DNA from: Ktedonobacterales bacterium
GTDB taxonomy: Bacteria; Chloroflexota; Ktedonobacteria; Ktedonobacterales; DATBGS01
Length of the DNA: 64,000 nt
Direction of reading: 5' to 3'
Assembly (NCBI GenBank): GCA_036557285.1
Contig: DATBHW010000041.1
Span: 1 to 64,000, forward strand
The notes beneath the pieces are model-generated. The model worked only from the letters and a program-made list of their open reading frames with translations, did no database searches and was not told the origin of the DNA. Below, piece by piece: positions 40,512-49,307 of the stretch (its first letter is position 1; each line of letters opens with the position of its first letter). The translations under genes were made by a program, and so were the position numbers.

Positions 40512-42377
40512 ATGAGCCTGCCAAACGGCGCTATTCTTGATAATCGCTATCGCATCCTGGAGTTGCTGGGTGAAGGGGGCATGGGCAGCGTCTATAAGGC
40601 GGAAAACCAGCGCATGCCAGGGCCGCTGTGGGCGATCAAAGAACTGTTGATCGAGGCGTTTGCCGACCCGGTTGAGCTGCGCGAGGCGGTGGAGCGTTTC
40701 GAGAAAGAAAGCACGCTGATGGGCCAGCTTACTGTGCTGCCTCATCCGCGCTTGCCGCGTGTCATTGACCGCTTCACCGAGAACAGCCGCTATTATTTCG
40801 TGATGGAGTTCGTGCCTGGCGAGAGCCTGGATAAGATGCTGGAGAACGCCAAACAGCCCCTGCCAGAGCGGCAGGTCGTGGAATGGGCCGTTCAGGTTTG
40901 CGAGGCGCTCAGCTTTATCCACAGTCAGACGCCGCCGGTGATTCTGCGCGATCTCAAGCCGGGGAATGTCATGGTGACGCCGCAGGGCGAAGTGAAGCTG
41001 ATTGACTTCGGCATCGCGCGCATCTGGAAACCAGGGCAAAAAAGCAATACGGAAAACCTAGGGACCATGACCTACGCTTCGCCCGAACATCTGGGCCAGA
41101 TCGGCCAGACAGACGCGCGCTCCGACATCTACAGCCTGGGCGCAACGATGTATCATCTGCTGACCAATGAGGAGCCGACGCCGCTGGATACACCCCTGCC
41201 GGGCAGCCTGCGCGGGCGGAATCCACTCATCAGCCCGCGCGTGGAAGAAATCGTCATCAAGTCTATGCAGCTAGACCCCAACCGGCGCTTCCAATCCGCC
41301 AGCGCCATGCAAACCGCGCTGCAATCGTGTCTGCCCGCTGCGGCCAGCGTGAGCGGCCAGATCGCCATCACCAACCATGTGCCTGCTATCCCCGCCGCGC
41401 TGAGTCCTGGGGCAACGCTCGTCGTGCCGGTTGGCGGCAAAGTCTGCCCCGACTGTGGCTTTATCAACCGCGCCACCGCCAAGTTTTGCGCTCTGGATGG
41501 GAAGCCGCTGCCGGGCGACGCCTCTATTGCCAGCGCGGTGCAAAACGCCAAACGAGCGGTGGGAGCCGGAAAACCCGGAATACAGGCGGCCCCGGCGGCA
41601 GCGCCAATCAGAAGCGGGGTCAACCCGAATAGCGCGCGCGCCGACGCTCTCTATGACCAGGGCCTGCGCGAATATAACAACGGCAACTATACCCTGGCGC
41701 TGACCTGCATCCGCGAAGCGGTGCAGCTAGCTCCCCCTACCTACGCGCGCTTCTACAAGCTGGGCGAAACACACCGACGCCTGAATCAGCTCCGCGACGC
41801 CCTCAGCGCCTTCCAGAAGGCGGCCAACCTGCGCCAGTGCTATGATGTCTATTTTCAGATCGGGCTGGCGCAGCGGGACTTGAGACAATTCAGCGCCGCC
41901 GCTTCGGCCTTTATGCAGGCGCGCACGTTTGAGCCGCAAAACCCGGCGGTGGCCTGCCAGTTGGGCATCATTGCGATGGAGCAGAATGACTATACGACTG
42001 CCGAGCGCGAGCTACGCAGCGGCCTGCAAGTGCAAAGCCGCCATTACCTGCTGCGCTACAGCCTGGGGCAGCTTTATATCCGCGAGAAACGCTGGAACGA
42101 TGCTATCACCGAACTGCAAGAAGCTGTGCAGCTTGGCCCAAATCAAGCGGAAGCCTGGCATGAGTTAGGCAAAGCGTTCTTTGGCGCCCGGCGCTATCCA
42201 GAAGCCGTCCAGGCGCTGGAGCAAGCTCGCGCCCAGGGTCTTGCCACGGCTGATGTCTATCGGCTCAGCGCGCAATCTTATGAAAAAACCAGCAACCGAA
42301 AGCAGGCCAGAGAATTTGCGAAAAAAGCACTTATGCTTAATCCCAATGATGCCGATGCCCGCCGGTTGGCACGCTAA
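40512..42377 (+). CDS. Ser/Thr protein kinase with zinc ribbon and TPR repeats
   Basis: 621 residues from ATG at 40512. Kinase domain 10-275: LLGEGGMGSVYKA (19-30), Lys43, catalytic loop LRDLKPGN with Leu145 in place of the HRD His, then IDFGIARI and a short activation loop. A CPDCGFINRATAKFCALDGKP zinc-ribbon-like unit at about 312-332 has its fourth Cys replaced by Asp. From about 375 to the end there are six to seven TPR units. TPRs probably bring substrates. No transmembrane helix, so it is cytosolic. Paired with the PP2C upstream and the zinc-ribbon PP2C after 80 bases. Confidence 0.93.
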   Translation: MSLPNGAILDNRYRILELLGEGGMGSVYKAENQRMPGPLWAIKELLIEAFADPVELREAVERFEKESTLMGQLTVLPHPRLPRVIDRFTENSRYYFVMEFVPGESLDKMLENAKQPLPERQVVEWAVQVCEALSFIHSQTPPVILRDLKPGNVMVTPQGEVKLIDFGIARIWKPGQKSNTENLGTMTYASPEHLGQIGQTDARSDIYSLGATMYHLLTNEEPTPLDTPLPGSLRGRNPLISPRVEEIVIKSMQLDPNRRFQSASAMQTALQSCLPAAASVSGQIAITNHVPAIPAALSPGATLVVPVGGKVCPDCGFINRATAKFCALDGKPLPGDASIASAVQNAKRAVGAGKPGIQAAPAAAPIRSGVNPNSARADALYDQGLREYNNGNYTLALTCIREAVQLAPPTYARFYKLGETHRRLNQLRDALSAFQKAANLRQCYDVYFQIGLAQRDLRQFSAAASAFMQARTFEPQNPAVACQLGIIAMEQNDYTTAERELRSGLQVQSRHYLLRYSLGQLYIREKRWNDAITELQEAVQLGPNQAEAWHELGKAFFGARRYPEAVQALEQARAQGLATADVYRLSAQSYEKTSNRKQAREFAKKALMLNPNDADARRLAR

Positions 42378-42457
42378 TCAGGAGACTCTTTGCTCCCCGG
42401 CTTCAGGGTCGCGGTGGCACGAGATGAGGATACCCTCAACTCATAGGAGGTGGAACG

Positions 42458-44353
42458 ATGCTCTGCCCGAATTGTAATCACCCTTTGCGCGATCAGGCAA
42501 AGTTTTGTAATAATTGTGGCGCGACCATAGCCGCAGGCGCCGCGCCTGCCGTTGCCGCGCCGGAAGCGTCCGGCAAAGCCAGCCCGACAGGGCCGCTGAA
42601 TCGTTCGTCTGCCGAACCAGATACTGGCCCGGCCCAAACGTCAGACCCGCCAGAATCAAGCGCGGCAACCGCTCTGGCGTCAGAAGAAGAAGGCGAGGCG
42701 CTGGATCAGCCGCTCCCTGCTCCTCCTCCGCTTGTCGAGATGGAAAGCGCGGCCATGCCAGCGCCCCCTGTCGCCGGCCAGCGAGAAGCAGAGGAGGCAT
42801 ATGATGATGCCAGTCAGCAGCCCACTGCCGAGGCTGTTCTCACCGAGCAGCTTTATGGGCTGGACCCTTTCGCGCCTTCAGGAGCTTCTCTGTCAATGAA
42901 CCCATCAGAAGACGACTATCAAGCTGAAGAGGCGCCGTCAACAGACGACGTGCCTACGATTCGCATGGCTCGACCAGAGAGAAATGAGGTTGACGTGACT
43001 GCTGATTTGCTCGGTATGCTCGGCGATCAAGCGCCTCTGCAACCCGGTATGGTCCTCGAAGGGCGCTATCAGGTTGAAGAGGTGGTTCATACCTCCGAGG
43101 AAGAAAACCTGTATCGCGTCACCGACCAGTTGGGCTATCTGCACTGCTGGGCCTGCAACACCGATTTCCCCGAAACCCAGCAGCCTGAACGCTTCTGCTC
43201 GAACTGTGGCGCTGATATGTTGGGGAGAGAATACTGGCTGCGCGAGCGCATCCAGGGGGCAGGCGCCGCTGAGGCCGAACAGCCAGCAGAAGCGGCGGGC
43301 AGCGAAGACGCTGGCGAGGCTGCTGGCGAAGCCGCTCACATGGCCGCTGATACCAGCGACATGCCCGGGGCCAACGGCGCGCACCCTGAAGTGGCCGATG
43401 ACGAGGCGGACGTGCTTCCGGGCGGCGCTCAGAAGTATGTGGACGCCGAGAGCGAGGAACTGGACTGGCCGACCCAGCCGATGACGGCCATCGCCAGCTT
43501 CATCATCGGCCCCCGCCAGTATCGCGTCGAGGCGATGGAGATCGAAGACCCCATCTTCCCGCTGGGCGTTACGCTGACGGCAGGCGCGCGCTCCGATGTT
43601 GGTCGCACCCGACGCGGCAACCCCAACGAAGACAGCATCCTGGTCATGCAGTTCTCGCGCATTCACGAATCCGTCAGCCAGCCATTCGGCCTCTATATTG
43701 TGGCCGATGGTCTGGGCGGCCATGACGACGGCCAGACCGCCAGCCGCAGGGCTATCGGCGTCATCGCCGACTACATCACCCGCGAAGTCGTGCTTCCGGC
43801 GCTGCAAAGCGGGCAATACGCTGATAACGAAACCCTGGCCGCCGCCCTCAAAGCGGCGATTGAAGCGGCCAATCTGGCGCTGGTCGGCTCGAATGAACAG
43901 ACGGGCGGCGACATGGGGTCCACCGTCACCGGCGCGTTGATCGTTGGCGACACCGCCCACATCGTCAACGTCGGCGACAGCCGCACCTATCTCTACGATG
44001 GCACGTCGCTGCAACCCATCAGCATTGATCATTCGCTGGTGATGCAGTTAGTAATCGGCGGCCTGATTGACCGCGAAGATATTTACACACATCCCCAGCG
44101 CAACCAGATTCTGCGCAGCCTGGGGGATCGGCGCGATGTCCAGGTCGATCTCTATGTGCAAAAGCTGCGCCCTGGCTATCAACTGGTTATTTGCTGCGAT
44201 GGCCTGTGGGAGATGATTCGTGACCCACAGATCGAGCAGGCGCTGATCGAATCCAGCGACCCACAGACCGCCGCCGACCGGCTGATGGAACTGGCGAACC
44301 AGAACGGCGGCGAGGACAACATCAGTGTCATTGTCGTCCAGGCGCGCGAGTGA
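42458..44353 (+). CDS. Zinc-ribbon protein with degenerate kinase-like segment and C-terminal PP2C domain
   Basis: 631 residues. N-terminal zinc ribbon CPNC/CNNC (3-21), acidic low-complexity linker to about 175, a segment GMVLEGRYQVEEVVHTSEEENLYRV (about 195-220) resembling the first strands of a kinase N-lobe with an eroded Gly loop, a second zinc ribbon CWAC...CSNC (about 230-250), another acidic linker, then a full PP2C domain from about 375: VADGLGGHDDGQTASRRA, MGSTVTGALIV, NVGDSRTYLY, CCDGLWEMI, GGEDNISVIVV. Second phosphatase of the island. The zinc ribbons and eroded kinase part may bind partners. Start follows TAGGAGGTGGAACG. Confidence 0.9.
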   Translation: MLCPNCNHPLRDQAKFCNNCGATIAAGAAPAVAAPEASGKASPTGPLNRSSAEPDTGPAQTSDPPESSAATALASEEEGEALDQPLPAPPPLVEMESAAMPAPPVAGQREAEEAYDDASQQPTAEAVLTEQLYGLDPFAPSGASLSMNPSEDDYQAEEAPSTDDVPTIRMARPERNEVDVTADLLGMLGDQAPLQPGMVLEGRYQVEEVVHTSEEENLYRVTDQLGYLHCWACNTDFPETQQPERFCSNCGADMLGREYWLRERIQGAGAAEAEQPAEAAGSEDAGEAAGEAAHMAADTSDMPGANGAHPEVADDEADVLPGGAQKYVDAESEELDWPTQPMTAIASFIIGPRQYRVEAMEIEDPIFPLGVTLTAGARSDVGRTRRGNPNEDSILVMQFSRIHESVSQPFGLYIVADGLGGHDDGQTASRRAIGVIADYITREVVLPALQSGQYADNETLAAALKAAIEAANLALVGSNEQTGGDMGSTVTGALIVGDTAHIVNVGDSRTYLYDGTSLQPISIDHSLVMQLVIGGLIDREDIYTHPQRNQILRSLGDRRDVQVDLYVQKLRPGYQLVICCDGLWEMIRDPQIEQALIESSDPQTAADRLMELANQNGGEDNISVIVVQARE

Positions 44354-44532
44354 GTTATCAGCGCCTGGTGTAAGGCTTGCGGCCAGCCGAGGCCGCGCAA
44401 CTTGCGACTTCTGGTATTCGTATGTAATCAGTGAAACAACCTACGCTGGCGACGACCACTGCGCCTCCATACTCTGGCTTCCAGGCGCGGGCTTCAGCCG
44501 CCAGCCGATTAAAAAATAAGGAGACAATCATT

Positions 44533-45765
44533 ATGCCCGGCGAAGTCACATTGAACTGCCAGCTTGGCAAGGAGCATCTCCCGGTCACGGGTGGATCGCA
44601 GATGGCATATGTGTTGGTGGAGGCCACACCAACGGAGATGATGGCCCAGGTACGTATGCCGCTGAACTTCGCCATTGTGCTTGACCGCTCTGGTTCCATG
44701 AAAGGTTCCAAGCTGAACGCCGTCAAACAGGCGGTTCAGATGCTCATTGACCAGATGGCTGACACCGACACTATTTCTGTTGTTGCTTTTGATGATGGCG
44801 TGCAGATCATCGTACCCGCGCAGCCCGCGATGGACAAGCCCGGCATTAAGATGGCTGTGGACCGCATCCGCGATGGCGGCGGCACCACCATGTCGCTGGG
44901 CATGAGTACCGGCATGAATGAGCTGCGCAAATATTACTCACCCACCAGCGTCAACCGCATGATTATCCTTACCGATGGCGTCACCTATGGCGACACTGAT
45001 CGCTGCCGGGCGCTGGCCGACGACGCCTCGCGTCAGGGCATCAACATCTATCCGCTGGGCATTGGCGCCGACTGGGATGAAGACCTGCTGGATAACATTG
45101 GGCGGCGCAGCGGCGGCCTGGAAGCTGAATTCATCCGCAGGCCCGACGACTCACTGCACATCTTTCAGCAGCAGTTCCAGAGCGCCACTGCCGTTGCGGT
45201 GCGCAACGCCCAACTGCTGCTGCATCTTTCGGTAGGCATCACCCCCAAGAAAGCCGTCAAGGTCTTGCCACAGATCGCCGATCTGGGGCAATCGGTGCTT
45301 TCTGATCGCCAGGTGGTGATCCCGCTGGGCGATCTGGAAAAAGACACGCCCCAGGCGGTGCTGTTTGAGTTGATGATCGAACCGAAACCGGCGGGCGTCT
45401 TCCGCATTGCTGTCGCGGAACTGACCTATGATGTACCCACCATGAGTCGGCAGGGCGAGCAGATACGTGCTGATATTGTGATTGGTTTCAGTCAGGACAC
45501 CAACCAGACACAGGCGATCAATGCGCTGGTGATGAACTACGCTGAAAAGGCGAATGCCCATCGGCTGGTCACCAAAGTGCTTGAAGAATATAAAGCAACT
45601 GGCAAAGTCACAACCCGGCTGGCGCCCAATGTCACGCGGGTTCTTGACCAGGAGACACAGGACGCGCTGGAGGCGCTGAGTACGGGGCAGCAGATCTCCA
45701 GCGAGCAGGTCAAAAACATCGGCAACAAAACGCGCAAGCTCACCCAGCGGCTTGAGGATGCTTAA
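44533..45765 (+). CDS. VWA-domain protein
   Basis: 410 residues from ATG at 44533 (AAGGAG nine bases upstream). The VWA domain (about 40-215) has a complete MIDAS: DRSGSMKGSK, then GGTTMSLGM and LTDGVTYGDTD. A beta-sandwich follows, then a helical tail rich in Gln/Thr (about 350-410). It carries no signal peptide or helix, so it is cytosolic. Relatives act with protein kinases and PP2C phosphatases in TerY-type triads; the neighbours supply exactly those partners. Followed by two zinc-ribbon FHA proteins. Confidence 0.92.
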   Translation: MPGEVTLNCQLGKEHLPVTGGSQMAYVLVEATPTEMMAQVRMPLNFAIVLDRSGSMKGSKLNAVKQAVQMLIDQMADTDTISVVAFDDGVQIIVPAQPAMDKPGIKMAVDRIRDGGGTTMSLGMSTGMNELRKYYSPTSVNRMIILTDGVTYGDTDRCRALADDASRQGINIYPLGIGADWDEDLLDNIGRRSGGLEAEFIRRPDDSLHIFQQQFQSATAVAVRNAQLLLHLSVGITPKKAVKVLPQIADLGQSVLSDRQVVIPLGDLEKDTPQAVLFELMIEPKPAGVFRIAVAELTYDVPTMSRQGEQIRADIVIGFSQDTNQTQAINALVMNYAEKANAHRLVTKVLEEYKATGKVTTRLAPNVTRVLDQETQDALEALSTGQQISSEQVKNIGNKTRKLTQRLEDA

Positions 45766-45818
45766 ACGTCATCAGGCTGGATGAAGAGGGTTGAAAACAC
45801 ACTAGAGGAGGGAATGCG

Positions 45819-46433
45819 ATGTCTGTGAGATGCTCACAGGGACACGAAAACCCTGATGGTTCGGCATTTTGCGATGAGTGTGGCGAGCCGCTGGCCGCGC
45901 CGGCGCCCACCTTTTCCGCGCCAATCCCGGCAGCGCCGCCAGTGAGCGCCACTATGACCTGCCCAAGCTGCGGTTCGGCCAACCCGGCGGGCGAATCGTT
46001 TTGCAGCAACTGCGGCGCGAACTTGAACGCGCCGCCCGCTGAGCAGCCGGTTATGGCCGCCGCGCCTGCCGCGCCTGCTGTCTCGTTCGCGCCCGCGCCG
46101 CCTGTGGCCGTCAAGGCGCAGGTTGTGGTCGAAAGCGATAACACCACCTTCGACCTGGCGGGCAAGGCTGAGGCGCTGATTGGCCGCGAGGATGCTGTCA
46201 GCAACATTTTTCCCGATATTGATCTGACGCCCCACAATGGCGAGGAGGGCGGCGTTGGGCGGCGGCACGCCAGGATTCTTTATTCTGGCAGCCAGTACAT
46301 GCTTGAGGACTTGAACAGCATTAACTTCACGTTCCTCAATAAGCAGAAAATCGCGCCCAAAACCCCCACGCCCTTGAAAGACGGCGATGAGATTCGCCTG
46401 GGGAGGATCGTGCTGCGCTTCAAGACTTTGTAA
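45819..46433 (+). CDS. Double zinc-ribbon FHA-domain protein (1)
   Basis: 204 residues. First zinc ribbon is C/HENPDGSAFCDEC at 5-21 (Cys, His-type first half), second CPSC...CSNC at about 49-65, an Ala/Pro linker, then an FHA domain at about 115-204: LIGRED, IDLTPHNGEEGGVGRRHARI, NFTFLNKQKI, IRLGRIVLRF. FHA domains bind phosphothreonine. It likely reads the kinase output. Start follows GAGGAGGGAATGCG. Confidence 0.9.
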   Translation: MSVRCSQGHENPDGSAFCDECGEPLAAPAPTFSAPIPAAPPVSATMTCPSCGSANPAGESFCSNCGANLNAPPAEQPVMAAAPAAPAVSFAPAPPVAVKAQVVVESDNTTFDLAGKAEALIGREDAVSNIFPDIDLTPHNGEEGGVGRRHARILYSGSQYMLEDLNSINFTFLNKQKIAPKTPTPLKDGDEIRLGRIVLRFKTL

Positions 46434-46467
46434 TGTCTCTCCTTCGCTCTGAAAAGGAGGATCGCTT

Positions 46468-47232
46468 ATGACTATTCGTTGTTCGCAGGGGCATGAGAAC
46501 CCGGATGAGGCCACATTCTGTGATGAATGCGGCGAGCCATTGCCCGCCGAAGCGGCGGCCAACCCACCTGACCAGGAAGTAGAGGAGCCTACCCTGCCAG
46601 CAGGCGCGGCAGCCCCCCAACCAGCAGGGGCAGCCGAGCCAGAGCCAGCAGATATGGCTGTGCCTCAGCCTCCCCCGGCGGTTGATTTTGGAGCCACGCA
46701 AGCAGCGCCGGGTACGCCTGCCGCCGACACCTTTGCCACTCAAGCAGGCGCGGCGCCTGCTGAAGAGGCGGAGACCGTCGCTATGGCTCCCGGCGCGCCG
46801 GAGGCGGCCCCCGCCGCGCCGGAACCTGCGCCAGTCGCACCGCCTGCTGCGCCGGAGCCTGCGCCAGTCGCCGCGCCCAGCGCGCCACCACCCGCGCCGG
46901 TTGCCGCGCAGCCGCGCCTGATGGTGGAAGGCACGACGACGACCTTCGATCTGGCGGGCAAAGCCGCGCTGGTCGTTGGCCGCGAGGACGCGCCCAGCAA
47001 CAGCTTTCCCGATATTGACTTGACGCCCTATGGCGCGGAAGAGGGGGGCGTTTCGCGCCTGCACGCGCGGCTCACGCTGAGCGGCGAGGACTGGGCCATC
47101 GAAGACCTGGAAAGCACCAACTTTACCTTCGTGAATCGCAAGCGTATCGCGCCCAAGACGCCGACTCCGCTCAGCGACGGCGACGAGATTCGCCTGGGCC
47201 GCGTGGGCCTGCGTTTCAAGACGACAGCCTGA
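46468..47232 (+). CDS. Zinc-ribbon FHA-domain protein (2)
   Basis: 254 residues, paralog of the preceding gene. One zinc ribbon of the same CSQGHENPDEATFCDEC type at 4-20, a long Ala/Pro/Glu linker (about 30-150), then an FHA domain: VVGREDAPSNSFPDIDLTPY, EEGGVSRLHARL, NFTFVNRKRI, IRLGRVGLRF. Here the invariant Ser of SRxHA is present, whereas the first paralog has Gly, so this may bind phosphate better. Start follows AAAAGGAGGATCGCTT. Last gene of the signalling island. Confidence 0.9.
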   Translation: MTIRCSQGHENPDEATFCDECGEPLPAEAAANPPDQEVEEPTLPAGAAAPQPAGAAEPEPADMAVPQPPPAVDFGATQAAPGTPAADTFATQAGAAPAEEAETVAMAPGAPEAAPAAPEPAPVAPPAAPEPAPVAAPSAPPPAPVAAQPRLMVEGTTTTFDLAGKAALVVGREDAPSNSFPDIDLTPYGAEEGGVSRLHARLTLSGEDWAIEDLESTNFTFVNRKRIAPKTPTPLSDGDEIRLGRVGLRFKTTA

Positions 47233-47350
47233 ACACGGTTCACGCGCCAAAAGCGCCTGGCCCAGCAAGCGCCATCCTTCGTCAGCCAGGTGGGCTGATG
47301 AGGATGGCGTGTGTTGTTCTGACCTGGCTGATAGAGGATGGTAGACGCCC

Positions 47351-47893
47351 ATGAGAATACGGGAAGCGCAGGAAAGTGATGCGCCTGCTATGGCGCGCGT
47401 TTTTATTGACAGTAGACGAAGCGCGCATCGTGACCACATACCGGCTGAAAGCTTGATGAAGTTCTCCTACGAAGAGTCTGAACGCAATTGGGCGCGCGCG
47501 CTTCGAGAGATAGAGGCGACGCCCACAAGCAAAAAGCGCATCTATGTTGCTGAGAACGACACCGGCGAACTCATCGGCGTGGCGATGGGTGGACCAGAGC
47601 GCACACAGCACCCCGTCTATACTGGCGAAGTATACGTCCTCTATCTCCTGCCTGCCTATCACCGCCAGGGTATTGGTCGCCTGCTCACCGAAACCGTTGT
47701 AGAATGGCTGGCGCAGCAGGGTATGCGCTCCCTGCTCATCCGCGTCTTAAAAGCAAATAGCCCCGCGCGCCGCTTCTATGAGGCGCTGGGTGGGCAATTG
47801 GTATTTGAGGAGCAGATCGAAGAAGATGGGGCGGTTCTTGAACAGGTGGCGTATGGGTGGGCGACTGGAACCACCCTGCTGCGTCGGCCTTAA
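47351..47893 (+). CDS. GNAT-family N-acetyltransferase
   Basis: 180 residues, one GNAT domain. Acetyl-CoA motif A: YVLYLLPAYHRQGIGRLLTETVVEWL (Q/RxxGxG/A), then GMRSLLIRVLKANSPARRFYEALGGQLV, motif B. N-terminus IREAQESDAPAMARVFIDS is typical. Acetyl acceptor unknown. It does not overlap the rhomboid gene on the other strand; their stops are 11 bases apart. Confidence 0.92.
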   Translation: MRIREAQESDAPAMARVFIDSRRSAHRDHIPAESLMKFSYEESERNWARALREIEATPTSKKRIYVAENDTGELIGVAMGGPERTQHPVYTGEVYVLYLLPAYHRQGIGRLLTETVVEWLAQQGMRSLLIRVLKANSPARRFYEALGGQLVFEEQIEEDGAVLEQVAYGWATGTTLLRRP

Positions 47894-47904
47894 GCGGCTT
47901 TTCT

Positions 47905-48639
47905 TCAGGGGATCGTGGGTGTAGCCGACTTTGGCGCTGCGGGCGGCCTGGGCGCGAACCAGCGAGAGAGCAGGGCAATGAGAAAGCCAGCCGCAAAGCC
48001 GCCCAGGTGGGCGAAATAGGCGACAGCGCCAGCCGTATCCGCAACAAACCCAAAGACGGCCAGCCCATTGAGCGCCTGAACAAGAATCCAGAGGCCAATC
48101 AGCAGCCACGCCGGAATATCCACCAGAATCACCAGCAGCAGTGTGCGCACCCGCGCCCCTGGAAAGAAGACCAGATAGGCGGCCAGCACCCCGGCAATCG
48201 CGCCGCTGGCCCCCAGAATCGGTACTGTTGAATTGGGGTTCACCAGCGATTGCGTAATTACGCCCACCAGCCCACAGGCGACATAAAACAGCAGAAAGGC
48301 GATATGTCCCAATCGGTCTTCTACGTTGTCCCCAAAGATCAGCAGAAAGAGCATATTACCCGCAATATGCAGCCAGCCCGCGTGCAAAAACAGCGACGAG
48401 ATCATCGGCAGCAGCGGCGGCGCGGGGGTCGCATATTCAGGGCAGGCGGGGTCGGATGGCTGCGTGGCAAGCTGCGCTACGGAATGGGGGATAGCGCCGT
48501 AATCGTGAATCACACACCCCAGCGCCGTCGCGGGCAAGCTCACCTCATAGGCAAAGACAACCATATTGACAGCGATCAGCAACAGCGTGATAGTCGGCCA
48601 GCGCCGCCGCTTCCCCGCCCGATCAAACAGGGGAATCAT
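47905..48639 (-). CDS. Rhomboid-family intramembrane serine protease
   Basis: 244 residues, about six helices. Catalytic Ser in ILGASGAIAGVLAAY and His in YFAHLGGFAAG, with HAGWLHIAGNMLFLLIFGDNVEDRLGH, the family hallmark. Cleaves membrane-spanning substrates within the bilayer. The loop after helix 1 is long with two Cys. Ribosome site AAGGAGCAGATAAACGT. Isolated gene. Confidence 0.95.
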   Translation of the reverse strand: MIPLFDRAGKRRRWPTITLLLIAVNMVVFAYEVSLPATALGCVIHDYGAIPHSVAQLATQPSDPACPEYATPAPPLLPMISSLFLHAGWLHIAGNMLFLLIFGDNVEDRLGHIAFLLFYVACGLVGVITQSLVNPNSTVPILGASGAIAGVLAAYLVFFPGARVRTLLLVILVDIPAWLLIGLWILVQALNGLAVFGFVADTAGAVAYFAHLGGFAAGFLIALLSRWFAPRPPAAPKSATPTIP

Positions 48640-48849
48640 ACGTTTATCTGCTCCTTCCAGCCTTCCTGCTCCCCCACACAGAGGATACGCCGCGTCAACG
48701 GCCCGGCTTCATTCTAGATCAGGGCATCAGCAATTACCAGCTTTGTAGGGCTTTTGGAAAGTCCGCAGGCGGGCCAGCGCGTTGGGCTAAACGGCGGCAC
48801 GTTTTTTGATGGTATCCCCCACGCCTTAGCGCCTTATTCTTCTTTCTTC

Positions 48850-49184
48850 GGTTCTACCAAATCTGAGGTGTTGGTAAGCGAGGCGTGTTACTGGTAGCGC
48901 CGCCATCCTGGCGGCCAGCGGTGGCCTGCTGGTCCGCTGGCCTGGAGGGCGCACGCTCGCCAGGGCGCAGCGTTGGCCGCCAGGATGGCGGCGCTACAAG
49001 TGGTCGCTGGGGACGGTGGCCTGGAGGGCGAGCGTTCGCCCTGACGCGGCGTTGAGCCGCCATCCTGGCGGCGCTACAAGTGGGCTTCCCGCCCAATAGG
49101 CGCGCAGGGGCAGCGTGCGCGCTGGCGAAGCGGTGGCCGCCTGGAAGGCGGCGCTACAAGTGGCCCCCGATAATTGGTGGAACC
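48850..49184 (+). mobile_element. Family A MITE-like element, copy 6 (335 bp)
   Basis: Starts GGTTCTACCAAATCTGAGG, ends ATTGGTGGAACC. TCTTTCTTC is duplicated on both sides (48841-48849, 49185-49193). Family mark GAGGTGTTGGTAAGCGAGGCG on the left. The interior has four GTAGCGCCGCC-type hairpin modules, so it is a longer, expanded core. Confidence 0.88.
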
Positions 49185-49307
49185 TCTTTCTTCTTGAGCA
49201 TTGACAGAAGGAAGGGGAATAGTCTAGACTTGATTTAAGAGTTGGTAGTTGTCAAGGTTGTTGATGCCTGGCCTCAGAAGAGGCGACAGGAAGGGATAGC
49301 GTTCTAT

